Below are positions 23,854 to 33,474 of a stretch of DNA of 64,000 nt, piece after piece. The position numbers were made by a program, and so were the translations under genes. Under the pieces are notes generated by a model. It made no database searches and was not told where the DNA came from. It saw only the letters and a program-made list of their open reading frames with translations. This DNA comes from Poriferisodalis sp022821985. Lineage in GTDB: Bacteria > Actinomycetota > Acidimicrobiia > Acidimicrobiales > Poriferisodalaceae. Location of the stretch: assembly GCF_965219595.1 (NCBI RefSeq), contig NZ_OZ244781.1:124001-188000 (forward strand), in the 5' to 3' direction. The first letter of the stretch is position 1. Each line of letters opens with the position of its first letter.

Positions 23854-24114
23854 GGACGCGCCTCCGGGCTGGTGCGGCCAGCACAGCTTGAGCACTGGCG
23901 CATGAGTCAGGCGAAGTTCTATCACCCAGCGGCCCGATCGACTCAGGGACGGCTCATCAACTCCGGCACCAACGGTGGAACCTCCGGCACACGTCGAGCG
24001 TTAGCTTTCGTGACGGGCGCCCCCCAGCGGGGTACGCCGGTTCGGCCCCCCGACCGGTGCCCGTCCAACTCGACCCGGAGGCTGAGCCGGCCTCCTCCAG
24101 CGAAACGGGCAGAC

Positions 24115-25860
24115 ATGAGCGACAGTTCCCACGAGGCCGCGGCCGATGCGCCCTCCGGTTCCGAGGCGCCGGGCGGCCGGGGCATCGGCCGGCTCATCCG
24201 CCGGCCCGGCTCGGTTGCCGGATTGCTGGCCGGCGTTGCCGGTGCCGCGGTCGCGCTGGCGTTCGGCGAGTTCATCGACGGATTGGTGGACACGATCCCG
24301 TCGCTCGTGGTGGCCGTCGGCGAGGCACTGGTGGACTACTCGCCCGACTGGGCAGTGAAGCTGAGCATCGAGCTGTTCGGCGAGAAGGACAAGGCCGTGC
24401 TGGCGATCGGCATCGTCGGAGTGTCGCTGATCATCGGCGGACTGCTGGGCGCCTGCGCCATGGCGCCACGGCGCCGGTGGGTACCCTTCGCTGGATTCGC
24501 TGCGTTCGGCGTAATCGGCGGCTGGACTGCTGCGCGCAACCCGATGAGCCCGTTCGTGGGCTCCTGGGTGGTCGCGTTGGCTGCTGCCGCACTCGGTTAC
24601 CTCACGCTACGGCTGCTGTTGCGAGTCGCTCCGGCCCGCGGTGCGGTACCGGGAGACGATGACGCGCCCCCTGAGCCTGCTGGCACGGCGATGCCCGAGG
24701 CAGCCCCCGACGCCAGTCGCAGGGCCTTCCTGCTCGGCATCGGCGGCGCCGGTGTGGCCGCCGTCGGTCTCGTCGCGCTGGGTCGGGGCGTGCGCGGTCC
24801 CTCAGCGGCTGAGACGGCCCGCGCTGGCATCGACTTGAGTGCGGCGAGGCCTCCGTCGACAACCGCTGCCGCGGGCACGGCGACCGCTGCCCAGCCCACC
24901 GCCACCACGGCGGCAGGACCCTCGGTCGCCACCCAGGTCGCCGCGCTCGACACGCTCGACGAGGTCGTCGGCATCTCCAGCTACGTCACCCCCAACAGCG
25001 ACTTCTACCGGATCGACACGGCGCTGACGGTGCCGCAGGTCGACCCCGCCAACTGGAAGCTCAGCTTCACCGGCATGGTCGACAATCCCTATGAGCTGAC
25101 CTTCGACGAGATCCTGGCGATGGACCTCCAAGAGCACGTGGTCACGCTGTCGTGCGTGTCGAATCGAGTCGGCGGCAGCCTCGTCGGCAACGCCGTCTGG
25201 ACCGGTGTGCCGCTGGTGGACCTGCTGGAGCGAGCCGGTGTGCAGGCGGGTGCCGATCAGGTGGTGGGCCGCTCGGTCGACGACTGGACCGCCGGCTTTC
25301 CCACCCCGCTGCTGTACGACGGCCGCAACGCATTGCTCGCCGTCGGCATGAACGGCGAGCCGCTGCCCACCCGCCACGGCTTTCCTGCCCGCCTGATCGT
25401 GGCAGGACTCTATGGCTATGTGTCGGCGGTGAAGTGGATCGAAGAAATCCACCTCACCACGTGGGATGCCTTCGACGGCTACTGGGTGCCGCGGGGATGG
25501 TCCAAGCGCGGCCCGATGAAGACGCAGAGCCGGATCGATGTGCCCGGCAGCGGCGACCGCCCCGTCGCGGGCACAGAAACGGCCATTGCCGGCATTGCCT
25601 GGGCGCCGACGCGGGGCATCAGCGCCGTCGAGGTTCGCGTCGACGACGGGCCCTGGCAGCAGTGCGATCTGGGCGAGGCGCTGGGCGATGAGAGCTGGGT
25701 GCAGTGGCACCTGCCCTGGACGCCCACCGCTGGCACGCACTCACTGCAGGTGCGGGCGATCGACGGCACCGGCATGACCCAGCCCGAAGGTCCCAAGGAC
25801 GTCCGCCCCGACGGCGCCGAGGGCTGGCACCGCGTCGCCGTGCGGGTAGACGCCGCCTGA
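24115..25860 (+). CDS. Membrane-anchored sulfite-oxidase-like molybdopterin oxidoreductase
   Basis: A 581-residue protein. The N-terminal 180 residues have about four hydrophobic spans; then SRRAFLLGIGGAG resembles a twin-arginine or membrane-anchor motif. The catalytic part begins with ITPNSDFY-like YVTPNSDFYRID. It has the molybdenum-ligating Cys in HVVTLSCVSNRVGG, the pterin-binding RHGFPARLIVAGLYGYVSAVKW, and a C-terminal Ig-like dimerisation domain. It is related to the sulfite oxidase/YedY superfamily; the substrate could be sulfite, nitrate or oxidised methionine, which cannot be distinguished here. The active site would face outside the membrane. Confidence 0.85.
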   Translation: MSDSSHEAAADAPSGSEAPGGRGIGRLIRRPGSVAGLLAGVAGAAVALAFGEFIDGLVDTIPSLVVAVGEALVDYSPDWAVKLSIELFGEKDKAVLAIGIVGVSLIIGGLLGACAMAPRRRWVPFAGFAAFGVIGGWTAARNPMSPFVGSWVVALAAAALGYLTLRLLLRVAPARGAVPGDDDAPPEPAGTAMPEAAPDASRRAFLLGIGGAGVAAVGLVALGRGVRGPSAAETARAGIDLSAARPPSTTAAAGTATAAQPTATTAAGPSVATQVAALDTLDEVVGISSYVTPNSDFYRIDTALTVPQVDPANWKLSFTGMVDNPYELTFDEILAMDLQEHVVTLSCVSNRVGGSLVGNAVWTGVPLVDLLERAGVQAGADQVVGRSVDDWTAGFPTPLLYDGRNALLAVGMNGEPLPTRHGFPARLIVAGLYGYVSAVKWIEEIHLTTWDAFDGYWVPRGWSKRGPMKTQSRIDVPGSGDRPVAGTETAIAGIAWAPTRGISAVEVRVDDGPWQQCDLGEALGDESWVQWHLPWTPTAGTHSLQVRAIDGTGMTQPEGPKDVRPDGAEGWHRVAVRVDAA

Positions 25861-25878
25861 GCAGCAGTAGCTGCGTCT

Positions 25879-25884
25879 TAGGAT
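25879..25884 (+). promoter_or_regulatory. Leaderless -10 element (TAGGAT)
   Basis: TAGGAT, 6 nt before the ATG at 25891. Confidence 0.5.
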
Positions 25885-25890
25885 GCGGCC

Positions 25891-26532
25891 ATGGCTCTGC
25901 ACTGGTCCGCCACCGGTATCGAAGTCCACAAGCACGTCGTGCGCCCGCTCGAGGGCAACCTGCCCCACGGCTTTCCCGACGACTTCGACAACAACGTCTT
26001 CACCATCCGTTGCACCGAAACCGGCGAGGCGATGCTGATCGACGCTTCGAACGAGCACGAACGGCTGCTGGAGGTGTGCCAGAAGCTCGGCGTCGTCACG
26101 GTGGTGGAAACCCACGGCCACTGGGACCACATCCAGGCCGTGCCTGCGGTGCGCGATGCCGGCATCGAGGTGGGCATCACCGCCGAGGACGCGACGATGC
26201 TGCCCAGCTACGACTACATCCTCGAAGACGACTCAGTGATCGAAGTGGGCCGCCTGCGGATCCGCACCATCCACAATCCCGGTCACACCGCCGGCTCCAT
26301 GAGCTTTCACGTGGAGGGCACGCCGCTGCTGTTCACCGGCGACACGCTGTTCCCGGGAGGGCCCGGCGCCACCAGCGGCGGCGGCGACTTCGACCAGATC
26401 ATCCGCAGCATCGAGGACCGGATGTTCTCGGCGTTCCCCGCGGACACGATGGTGCTGCCCGGCCACGGCCTCGACACCACGATCGGCAACGAGACGCCCC
26501 ACCTGCAGGAGTGGATCGACCGCCGCTGGTAG
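25891..26532 (+). CDS. MBL-fold metallo-hydrolase
   Basis: A 213-residue glyoxalase-II-like protein. The metal motif THGHWDH (about residues 71-77), a further His in NPGHTAGS, Asp in FTGDTLFPGGPG and the last His in LPGHGLDT complete the two-metal site. Members hydrolyse thioesters such as S-lactoylglutathione or mycothiol conjugates. It is expressed from its own leaderless promoter and convergent with the ABC exporter genes. Confidence 0.85.
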   Translation: MALHWSATGIEVHKHVVRPLEGNLPHGFPDDFDNNVFTIRCTETGEAMLIDASNEHERLLEVCQKLGVVTVVETHGHWDHIQAVPAVRDAGIEVGITAEDATMLPSYDYILEDDSVIEVGRLRIRTIHNPGHTAGSMSFHVEGTPLLFTGDTLFPGGPGATSGGGDFDQIIRSIEDRMFSAFPADTMVLPGHGLDTTIGNETPHLQEWIDRRW

Positions 26533-26552
26533 CGCCTGCCTGAGATCTGGGC

Positions 26553-27398
26553 TCAGCCCGTAGCAACTCGACGCGCCAGCGACCTGAACGCCATGAAGAA
26601 CGTCACCACGGCGAGGCCGAGGATTGCCGCCGCGCCCTTGGCGAGCGCAACGCCGTCCCAGCCCGTCGACAGGATCGTGCGCATGCCTTCGAGCAGGTAG
26701 GTGACCGGGTTCCAGGCTGCAACAGCGCGCATCCAGCCCGACATCAGCTCCCGGGGCAGGAACGCCGGCGTCAGGAACGCAAACGGGAAGAAGATCAGGA
26801 ACGCGGAGTTCACCGCAGCAGGGTTCCCGGTGCGCAGCGCCACGGTGTACGGGAAGCCGGTGAACGCAAGGCTCCACGCAATCGACAGCAGCAAGAACAC
26901 GGCCAGTCCCAAGACTCCGGTCTCGAACCACACGCCGAAGGCCAGCCCCATCACGATCACGAACAGCGCCAGCCCCAGCGCCATCACGATGTCGGCCACC
27001 ATGAGGCCGAGCAGCAGGGTGGACCGTCGAATCGGCGTCACCAGCATGCGGTCGAGATAGCCGGACTGGATGTCGATCACCAGCACGCTGGCGCGTGAGA
27101 TGCCGGTCACGGCGAAGATGATCGCCACTGGCAGCTGGAACGCCCGGTAGTCGGCCACGCCGCCCGACATCGGGCCAGCCCCTGCGCCGGCCGCTGCACC
27201 CGCTTCCACGAACGGCTCGAGCGCACCGACGTTCACTACGAAGAAGAAGACCGGGATGATGAGCGCCGGTCCTACGAACTCGGGTTCGCGCAGCACGCTG
27301 CGAACCGCCCGCCGGGCGATGGTGGCGATGTCGGTCACAAAGCCGACCCGTCGGGTGAGTCCGCCGCCCGTCAGCGCAGGGGCCGTGGTGTCGGTCAT
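26553..27398 (-). CDS. ABC-2 type transporter permease
   Basis: A 281-residue protein with six predicted spans. It has the ABC-2 signature region (FAVTGISRASVLVIDIQSGY, then LDRMLVTPIRRSTLLLG) and ends with a final span and a short basic tail. It forms the membrane part of an exporter with the ATPase encoded just upstream, overlapping it by 4 nt (ATGA). Such DrrAB-like pairs export drugs, lipids or polymers; the cargo is unknown. Confidence 0.85.
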   Translation of the reverse strand: MTDTTAPALTGGGLTRRVGFVTDIATIARRAVRSVLREPEFVGPALIIPVFFFVVNVGALEPFVEAGAAAGAGAGPMSGGVADYRAFQLPVAIIFAVTGISRASVLVIDIQSGYLDRMLVTPIRRSTLLLGLMVADIVMALGLALFVIVMGLAFGVWFETGVLGLAVFLLLSIAWSLAFTGFPYTVALRTGNPAAVNSAFLIFFPFAFLTPAFLPRELMSGWMRAVAAWNPVTYLLEGMRTILSTGWDGVALAKGAAAILGLAVVTFFMAFRSLARRVATG

Positions 27399-28402
27399 AG
27401 CGTGCCCTTCGTCGCTTCGTCTGCAGCCGCTTCTTCGGCAACGGCCATGCGGTAGCCGGTGGCCTGCAGGAATACGTCGTCGAGCGTGGGCGTGCGTACC
27501 GTCAGCGCGGTGGGATGCACGTCGGCGTTCGCCAACGCCACGGCGGCCGCGCCGATGAGCCCGGCACCGTCGGATGTCGCGATGGTGACGCCGAGCCGGC
27601 CCGCCGTCACGCCGTCTGCGCCCGGCACTGACGACGCCACTTCGGCTGCCCGGCTGATGTCGCTGGGCTCGAGATCCACCACGATGACGTCGGCGCCGAC
27701 ACCCCGCTTCAGCTCGACCGGCGTTCCCTGCTCCACGATCCGGCCGTCGGCCAGGATCGCGATCCGATCCGCCAGCGCATCGGCTTCCTCCAGGTACTGG
27801 GTAGTGAGGAACACCGTGACGCCCAGCTCACTGTTGAGACGTCGCACCTCCTCCCAGACCTGCGCACGGCTCACGGGGTCGAGGCCGGTGGTGGGCTCGT
27901 CCAGGAAGATCACCTCTGGTGCATGGATCAGCGACGCCGCCAGGTCGAGGCGTCGCTTCATGCCGCCGCTGTAGGTGCTGACACGGTCGTCGATGGCATC
28001 GCCGATATCCGCGAGGTCGATGGCCTGGGAGATGGACGAGGCCCGGTCGGCCGGGCGCAGCCCGTACAGGCGGGCCTGCAGGTCGAGGATCTCGCGGCCG
28101 GTCTGCTTCTCGTCGAGGGCCGCCTCCTGCATAGCCACACCGATGCGGACGCGGACCTCGCCGGGGTTCTTGGCCACGTCGTAGCCGGCAACACGTGCTG
28201 AGCCCGCCGTCGGAGCCAGCAGCGTGCACAGCATGCGCACCGTCGTGCTCTTGCCCGCGCCGTTCGGACCCAGGAAACCGAAGATCTCGCCCTGATGAAC
28301 GAGCAAGTCCACGCCGTCCACCGCCCGCTTGGCCCCGAACTCACGCACCAGCCCGTGGGCTTCGATCGCCGTTACCGGCGCTAAGGAATTCGATTCGGAC
28401 AC
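27395..28402 (-). CDS. ABC transporter ATP-binding protein (DrrA-like)
   Basis: A 335-residue protein with Walker A GPNGAGKST, Q-loop region, signature YSGGMKRRLDLAASL, Walker B VIFLDEPTTGLDP, and a C-terminal extension of about 110 residues (EQGTPVELKRGVGADVIVVD onward) typical of daunorubicin-resistance-type exporters. It is translationally coupled to the permease. Confidence 0.9.
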   Translation of the reverse strand: MSESNSLAPVTAIEAHGLVREFGAKRAVDGVDLLVHQGEIFGFLGPNGAGKSTTVRMLCTLLAPTAGSARVAGYDVAKNPGEVRVRIGVAMQEAALDEKQTGREILDLQARLYGLRPADRASSISQAIDLADIGDAIDDRVSTYSGGMKRRLDLAASLIHAPEVIFLDEPTTGLDPVSRAQVWEEVRRLNSELGVTVFLTTQYLEEADALADRIAILADGRIVEQGTPVELKRGVGADVIVVDLEPSDISRAAEVASSVPGADGVTAGRLGVTIATSDGAGLIGAAAVALANADVHPTALTVRTPTLDDVFLQATGYRMAVAEEAAADEATKGTL

Positions 28403-28462
28403 CGGCGGCAGGCTACCGAGCGGCCTGCGCTGGAGACCCGGGAATTTAAGGCAACTTGCTCG

Positions 28463-29905
28463 CTAGCCGGGAAGCTGTGGCAGGACGTCGATGTGGCGGG
28501 TGGCCGACTCCCACGCGTGGGCCAGCTCGAGCACCGAGCGGTCGGCGCGGTGGCGGCCGACGAGCTGCAGGCCTACCGGCAGCCCGTCGGGGGTGAATCC
28601 GGCCGGCACCGAGATGGCGGGATGCGTGGTGACGGTGATGTCGCTGCATGAGCGCATCCAGTCGATGTAGGTCTCGAACTCGACGCCGTCGATCTCAGTG
28701 GGGTACTCGACCTCGACGTCGAACGGCGGCACCTGGGTGGTGGGACACGCCAAGAAATCGAAGCCGCCGCTGGGCGACATGAATTCGTTCATGCGGGCGA
28801 AGAGCTGGGTGTGCCGTCGGGCGACGTCGGTGTACTCGTGGATCGACATCTCGAAACCCTTCTGGATGTTCCAGGCGAGCGTTTCCTTGAACTGGTCCCG
28901 GTGCTGTTCGAGAAGCGGGCCGAAGCCGACGGCAAACAACCAAGCTCGGCGAGCCTGGAAGATCTGCGGGGCGTCGGACAGGTCGGGCCAGGCTTCGACG
29001 ACCTCACAGCCCAGGTCGGCGAGCACATCGGGCACGTTCGACGTCGCGGCCCGGACCGCCGGGTCAACCGGGAGACCGCCGGCGTCAGGCGACCATGCCA
29101 CGCGTACGCCGTGCAGGTCGCGGTCCAGCGAGCCGGCGAAGACTTCCGGCAACTCTTGATTCGACACCGGCGAACGGTCATCGGGGCCGGCGAGCGCCCG
29201 CAGGAAGAACGCCACGTCGCCGACCGTCCGCCCCATCGGGCCCTCGACGGCCAGCGGAAACCAGGCATCCATCGCCGTGGTCGACGGCACCCGTCCAGGC
29301 GAGGGCCGGAAGCCCACGATGTTGCAGAACGCCGCCGGGTTGCGCAGCGAGCCGCCCAGGTCTGACCCGTCGCACAGCGGCAGCATCCGGGCGGCCAGCG
29401 CCACTGCTGCGCCCCCGCTGGAGCCGCCGCAGGTCTTGCTGACGTCGTAGGGGTTGCGGGTGATGCCGAACACCGGGTTGAACGTGTGCGAGCCGGCGCC
29501 GAACTCGGGCGTGTTGGTCTTGCCCACCATCACAGCGCCAGCCTCTCGCTGACGCTCCACCACCAGCGCATCGATGTCGGGGACGAACTCGGCGAACAGC
29601 GGCGAGCCCATGGTGGTGCGCACGCCGGCGGTCAGCGCCAGGTCTTTGTGGGCCACGGGCAGCCCGTGCAGCAGTCCCAGCGACTCGCCTCGGGTCCGCG
29701 CGTCGTCGGCAGCGGCCGCACGTTCGGCCGCCAGCTCAGGCGTGAACGTGACAATGGCGTTGAGGGCAGGGTTGACCTGCTCGATGCGCTCGAGATGTGC
29801 CGCCAGCAGCTCTCGCGCCGAGATCTCTCCGTCGGCCAGCATGGCCGCCATCTGTGTGGCAGGCAGCCCGCAGACGCCCGCATCATTCCCAGAGCCCGAG
29901 TTCAT
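28463..29905 (-). CDS. Amidase (amidase signature family)
   Basis: About 480 residues with the Ser-cisSer-Lys triad segments: VGKTNTPEFG (Lys), the glycine-rich GGSSGGAAVALAA and GSDLGGSLRNPAAFCNIVG. It hydrolyses carboxamides; GatA-like fold, but no GatB or GatC neighbours, so a stand-alone catabolic amidase is likely. The ATG at 29905 starts the conserved helix; an in-frame start at 29968 would overlap the divergent peptidase gene. Start codons of the two genes are 50 nt apart. Confidence 0.85.
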   Translation of the reverse strand: MNSGSGNDAGVCGLPATQMAAMLADGEISARELLAAHLERIEQVNPALNAIVTFTPELAAERAAAADDARTRGESLGLLHGLPVAHKDLALTAGVRTTMGSPLFAEFVPDIDALVVERQREAGAVMVGKTNTPEFGAGSHTFNPVFGITRNPYDVSKTCGGSSGGAAVALAARMLPLCDGSDLGGSLRNPAAFCNIVGFRPSPGRVPSTTAMDAWFPLAVEGPMGRTVGDVAFFLRALAGPDDRSPVSNQELPEVFAGSLDRDLHGVRVAWSPDAGGLPVDPAVRAATSNVPDVLADLGCEVVEAWPDLSDAPQIFQARRAWLFAVGFGPLLEQHRDQFKETLAWNIQKGFEMSIHEYTDVARRHTQLFARMNEFMSPSGGFDFLACPTTQVPPFDVEVEYPTEIDGVEFETYIDWMRSCSDITVTTHPAISVPAGFTPDGLPVGLQLVGRHRADRSVLELAHAWESATRHIDVLPQLPG

Positions 29906-29942
29906 CGGGTCATTCGACCACAGTCGCACGCCCGCCGCCGCG

Positions 29943-29948
29943 TAAGTT
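29943..29948 (+). promoter_or_regulatory. Leaderless -10 element (TAAGTT)
   Basis: TAAGTT, 7 nt before the ATG at 29956. Confidence 0.5.
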
Positions 29949-29955
29949 TCAGGCC

Positions 29956-31329
29956 ATGAGCCAGTCATTCACTGCTGGGACCAGCGACGAGAACCGTCGC
30001 ACCGGTCAGACCGTCGAGCTGCTGCAAACGCTGATCCGCAACGAGTGCGTCAACTACGGCACGGCCGAATCCGGCGGCGAAGTCCGCAACTCCGACACCA
30101 TCCAGGCCTACCTCGAAGGCGCCGGACTGGATCTCGAGGTGTTCGACGCGGCGCCTGGCCGGCGATCGCTGGTGACCCGCATCGAAGGCAGCGACCCGAA
30201 CGCTCCCACCCTGTGCCTCATGGGCCACACCGACGTGGTGCCGGTGAATCGTGACGGCTGGAGCCGCGACCCCTTCGGCGGGGAGCTCATCGACGGCGAA
30301 GTCTGGGGCCGCGGCGCCGTCGACATGCTCAACCTCACGTCCTCGATGGCGGTGGCGATGCGGCACCTGGCCCTGACCGGCTACCGGCCCAAGGGCGACC
30401 TCATCTATTTCGCCTGTGCCGACGAGGAAGCCGGCTCTGCTTATGGCGCTCGCTGGATGGCCGAGAACCACTGGGATGTCATCGGGGCCGACTACGTGCT
30501 GACCGAGAACGGCGGCCTGCACTCGGGGTCGCCCGACGCCCCGTTCATCGGCATGAACATCGGCGAGAAGGGCGTGGCGTGGCGGCGACTGCGAGTGCGA
30601 GGCGTGCCCGGCCACGGCTCACGTCCGTTCCGGCAGGACAACGCGCTGGTGAAGGCCGCCGCAGTAGTGCACCGGATCTCGGAGTACCGGCCACCGCCGA
30701 AGTTCCACGAGCTGTGGCGCGAGCAGGTCGACACGCTCGGCGTCGACGACGAAACCAAGGCCATCATGCTCGACGAGAACCTCATCGAGGATTGGCTCGA
30801 CGCCCATCCGAGCGCGTCGGCGGCCGCTCACCTGTACTCGTGCACCCACACATCGTTCTCACCGAATGTCCTCGGGGCGCCCACCGCCATGAAGACGAAC
30901 GTCATCCCTGATCACGTCGACATCGAGGTGGACGTGCGGACGCTGCCCGGCGAGGGCGCTGCGGAGGTGCAGGCGCATCTCGACGAGGCGCTCGGTGATC
31001 TCGCCGACCAGGTCGAGGTGGAGATCATCATGAACGACCCGGCATCGCTGAGCCGGGTCGAGACGCCGCTGTGGGACGCGCTGGAGGTGGCGGTAGGGCG
31101 CCGCTTCCCGACTGCCCGGCTGACGCCCCAGCTCATCATCGGGTTCACCGACTCCCGGGTGTATCGCGACATGGGGGCAGTCGCATACGGCGCCGGCCTG
31201 TTCAGCCCCGAGCTCGACGGCGCCGACTTCGGCGCCCGGTTCCATGGGAACGACGAGCGCATCGACATCGAGTCGCTAGCGCTTACCACCCAGCTGTGGC
31301 TCGACGTGGTCGACAGCCTCTGGGGCTAA
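29956..31329 (+). CDS. M20 family metallopeptidase
   Basis: A 457-residue zinc peptidase. Metal site GHTDVVPVN, catalytic and ligand residues in EVWGRGAVDMLN and FACADEEAGS, and a lid domain between. Family members cleave dipeptides, acylated amino acids or succinyl-diaminopimelate. It is divergent from the amidase, which may act on related amide substrates. Expressed from a leaderless promoter. Confidence 0.88.
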   Translation: MSQSFTAGTSDENRRTGQTVELLQTLIRNECVNYGTAESGGEVRNSDTIQAYLEGAGLDLEVFDAAPGRRSLVTRIEGSDPNAPTLCLMGHTDVVPVNRDGWSRDPFGGELIDGEVWGRGAVDMLNLTSSMAVAMRHLALTGYRPKGDLIYFACADEEAGSAYGARWMAENHWDVIGADYVLTENGGLHSGSPDAPFIGMNIGEKGVAWRRLRVRGVPGHGSRPFRQDNALVKAAAVVHRISEYRPPPKFHELWREQVDTLGVDDETKAIMLDENLIEDWLDAHPSASAAAHLYSCTHTSFSPNVLGAPTAMKTNVIPDHVDIEVDVRTLPGEGAAEVQAHLDEALGDLADQVEVEIIMNDPASLSRVETPLWDALEVAVGRRFPTARLTPQLIIGFTDSRVYRDMGAVAYGAGLFSPELDGADFGARFHGNDERIDIESLALTTQLWLDVVDSLWG

Positions 31330-31392
31330 GGGCGGGGCCTACGGGCTGACCGGGAGGGGTCCGGCGCCGGTTGGGGCATTTGGGGCCAGCCA

Positions 31393-31398
31393 TACACT
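31393..31398 (+). promoter_or_regulatory. Leaderless -10 element (TACACT)
   Basis: TACACT, 7 nt before the ATG at 31406, driving sufC-sufS-sufU. Confidence 0.5.
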
Positions 31399-31405
31399 GC
31401 GGTTG

Positions 31406-32200
31406 ATGGCATTGGCCAACACAGGGCCGGACGCCGCATCCGGTACACCGCTCTTCGAGATCGACGACTTGGGGGTGCGGGCCGTCGACGGCCCGCAGAT
31501 CCTGCGCGGCGTGGATCTGGTGGTCAACGCGGGCGAGTGCCACGCCATCATGGGCCCCAACGGGTCGGGCAAATCGACCCTGGCCACCACGATCCTGGGC
31601 TCGCCGGAGTACGAGGTGACCGGCGGGGAGATCCGCTACCGGGGCGACGACGTGGCCGAGTGGGATCCCGATGCCCGCTCGAAGGCCGGGCTGTTCCTGG
31701 CGTTCCAGTACCCGCAGCACATCCCAGGCGTGTCGGTGCGCAATTTCCTGCGCCAAGCGGTCTCGGCACGGCGGGGCGAAGACGTGTCGGCCATCGAGAT
31801 CTACGTCGCCATGGGCGAGTGGATGTCGCGGCTGGGCATGGACGAGTCGTTCATGGACCGCTACCTCAACGAGGGCTTCAGCGGCGGCGAGCGCAAGCGC
31901 AATGAGATCCTGCAGCTTGCCCTGCTCGAACCTGACGTAGCCGTGCTCGACGAGACAGATTCGGGCCTCGACATCGACGCGCTGCGGGTGGTGGCCACCG
32001 GACTGCAGCAGGTCCGCGCCGAGCGGCCGCACATGGGCGTGGTGCTCATCACGCACTACGAACGCCTGCTGGGCGAGATCGAACCCGACTACGTCCACGT
32101 GCTGGTCGACGGGCAGATCGTGGCCTCGGGCGGCCCGGAGCTCGCCGCCGAGCTGGAACGAGACGGCTACGAGCCCTTCGAGCAGAAGGCGGCGGCGTGA
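31406..32200 (+). CDS. sufC: Fe-S assembly ATPase SufC (first copy)
   Basis: A 264-residue ABC ATPase of SufC type: Walker A GPNGSGKST, FLAFQYPQHIPGVS, signature FSGGERKRNEILQL, Walker B VAVLDETDSGLDIDALR. SufC powers the SufBCD scaffold on which Fe-S clusters are built. It overlaps sufS by 4 nt and leads a sufC-sufS-sufU operon. A second SufC lies at 40776-41675 next to sufD. This copy keeps all motifs, so both could be functional. Confidence 0.9.
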   Translation: MALANTGPDAASGTPLFEIDDLGVRAVDGPQILRGVDLVVNAGECHAIMGPNGSGKSTLATTILGSPEYEVTGGEIRYRGDDVAEWDPDARSKAGLFLAFQYPQHIPGVSVRNFLRQAVSARRGEDVSAIEIYVAMGEWMSRLGMDESFMDRYLNEGFSGGERKRNEILQLALLEPDVAVLDETDSGLDIDALRVVATGLQQVRAERPHMGVVLITHYERLLGEIEPDYVHVLVDGQIVASGGPELAAELERDGYEPFEQKAAA

Positions 32201-33444
32201 GCGCCCGGGTCAGCCCCGAGATCGACGGGGCAGTGAAGGCGCAGTTCCCGCTGCTCGAGCGCAGCGTCCACGGCCGTCCGATCGTCTATCTCGACTCTGC
32301 GGCGTCGTCGCAGAAGCCGATGGCGGTGCTCGACGCCATGGACGACTACTACCGCACCGTCAATGCCAACGTCCATCGCGGCGCGTACGAGATCGCCGCG
32401 GCCGCGACAGAGCAGATGGAACAGGCACGGGCCGACGTTGCCCGGTTCATCTCGGCCCCGAGCGCGGACGAGATCGTGTTCACCAAGAACGCCACCGAGG
32501 CCATGAACCTGGTGGCCCGCTCGTGGGGCGGCTCGAACCTCGGTCCGGCCGATGCGATCGTGCTCACCGAGATGGAGCACCACGCCAACATCGTGCCGTG
32601 GCACATCCTGGCCGCCGAGCGGGGCTTCGAGATCCGCTGGATTCCCATCACCCACGACGGCTGCTTGGACCTCACCGACCTCGACCGCCTGCTCGACGGG
32701 GCGAAGCTGCTGTCGGTGACCGCCATGAGCAACGTGCTCGGCACGCTCAACCCGATCCCCCGCCTCGCCGCCGCGGCTCACGACGCCGGTGCGCTGCTCA
32801 GCGTGGACGCCAGCCAGTACGTGCCGCACCTGCCCACTGATGTGGGGGAACTGGGCGCCGACTTCATGGTGTTCACCGGGCACAAGATGTGCGGGCCGAC
32901 CGGTGTGGGCGTGCTGTGGGCTCGCATGGAGCTGCTCGACGCCATGCCGCCGTTCCTGGGCGGCGGCGAGATGATCCTCGACGTCACCAAGGAAGGCTTC
33001 CGGCCCAACACGGTGCCGCACAAGTTCGAGGCGGGCACCCCGCCCATCGCCGAGATCGTGGGCCTCGGGGCCGCGGTGAGATACCTCGAGGGGCTGGGCA
33101 TGGATGCCGTGCGAGCCCACGAGGTCAGCCTCACCGGCTACGCCCTGCGGACGCTGACCGACCGCCACGGCGACGACATCACCGTGCACGGGCCTTCGGA
33201 GCCGGCGCAGCGCGGTGGCGTGCTGTCGTTCGTGTACCGCGACGTGCACCCGCACGACATCTCCCAAGTGCTCGACCAGAGCGGCGTGTGCGTGCGCGCC
33301 GGCCACCACTGCGCCAAGCCGCTCATGCGATGCCTCGGCGTCTCTGCCACCACACGGGCCTCGCTGTACGTGTACAACGACACTTCCGACATAGATTCGC
33401 TGGCCGATGCGCTTGACGAGGTCGGCGCACTGTTCGGCCACTAG
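32197..33444 (+). CDS. sufS: Cysteine desulfurase SufS
   Basis: A 415-residue PLP enzyme of the SufS/CsdB group. Start FPLLERSVHGRPIVYLDSAA, PLP-lysine in FTGHKMCGPTG, catalytic Cys in RAGHHCAKPLM, length normal. It removes sulfur from cysteine and passes it to SufU. GTG start, overlapping sufC by 4 nt. Confidence 0.93.
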   Translation: MSARVSPEIDGAVKAQFPLLERSVHGRPIVYLDSAASSQKPMAVLDAMDDYYRTVNANVHRGAYEIAAAATEQMEQARADVARFISAPSADEIVFTKNATEAMNLVARSWGGSNLGPADAIVLTEMEHHANIVPWHILAAERGFEIRWIPITHDGCLDLTDLDRLLDGAKLLSVTAMSNVLGTLNPIPRLAAAAHDAGALLSVDASQYVPHLPTDVGELGADFMVFTGHKMCGPTGVGVLWARMELLDAMPPFLGGGEMILDVTKEGFRPNTVPHKFEAGTPPIAEIVGLGAAVRYLEGLGMDAVRAHEVSLTGYALRTLTDRHGDDITVHGPSEPAQRGGVLSFVYRDVHPHDISQVLDQSGVCVRAGHHCAKPLMRCLGVSATTRASLYVYNDTSDIDSLADALDEVGALFGH

Positions 33445-33474
33445 AGGCGACGGACCGGGACGAAGCAGGATCCG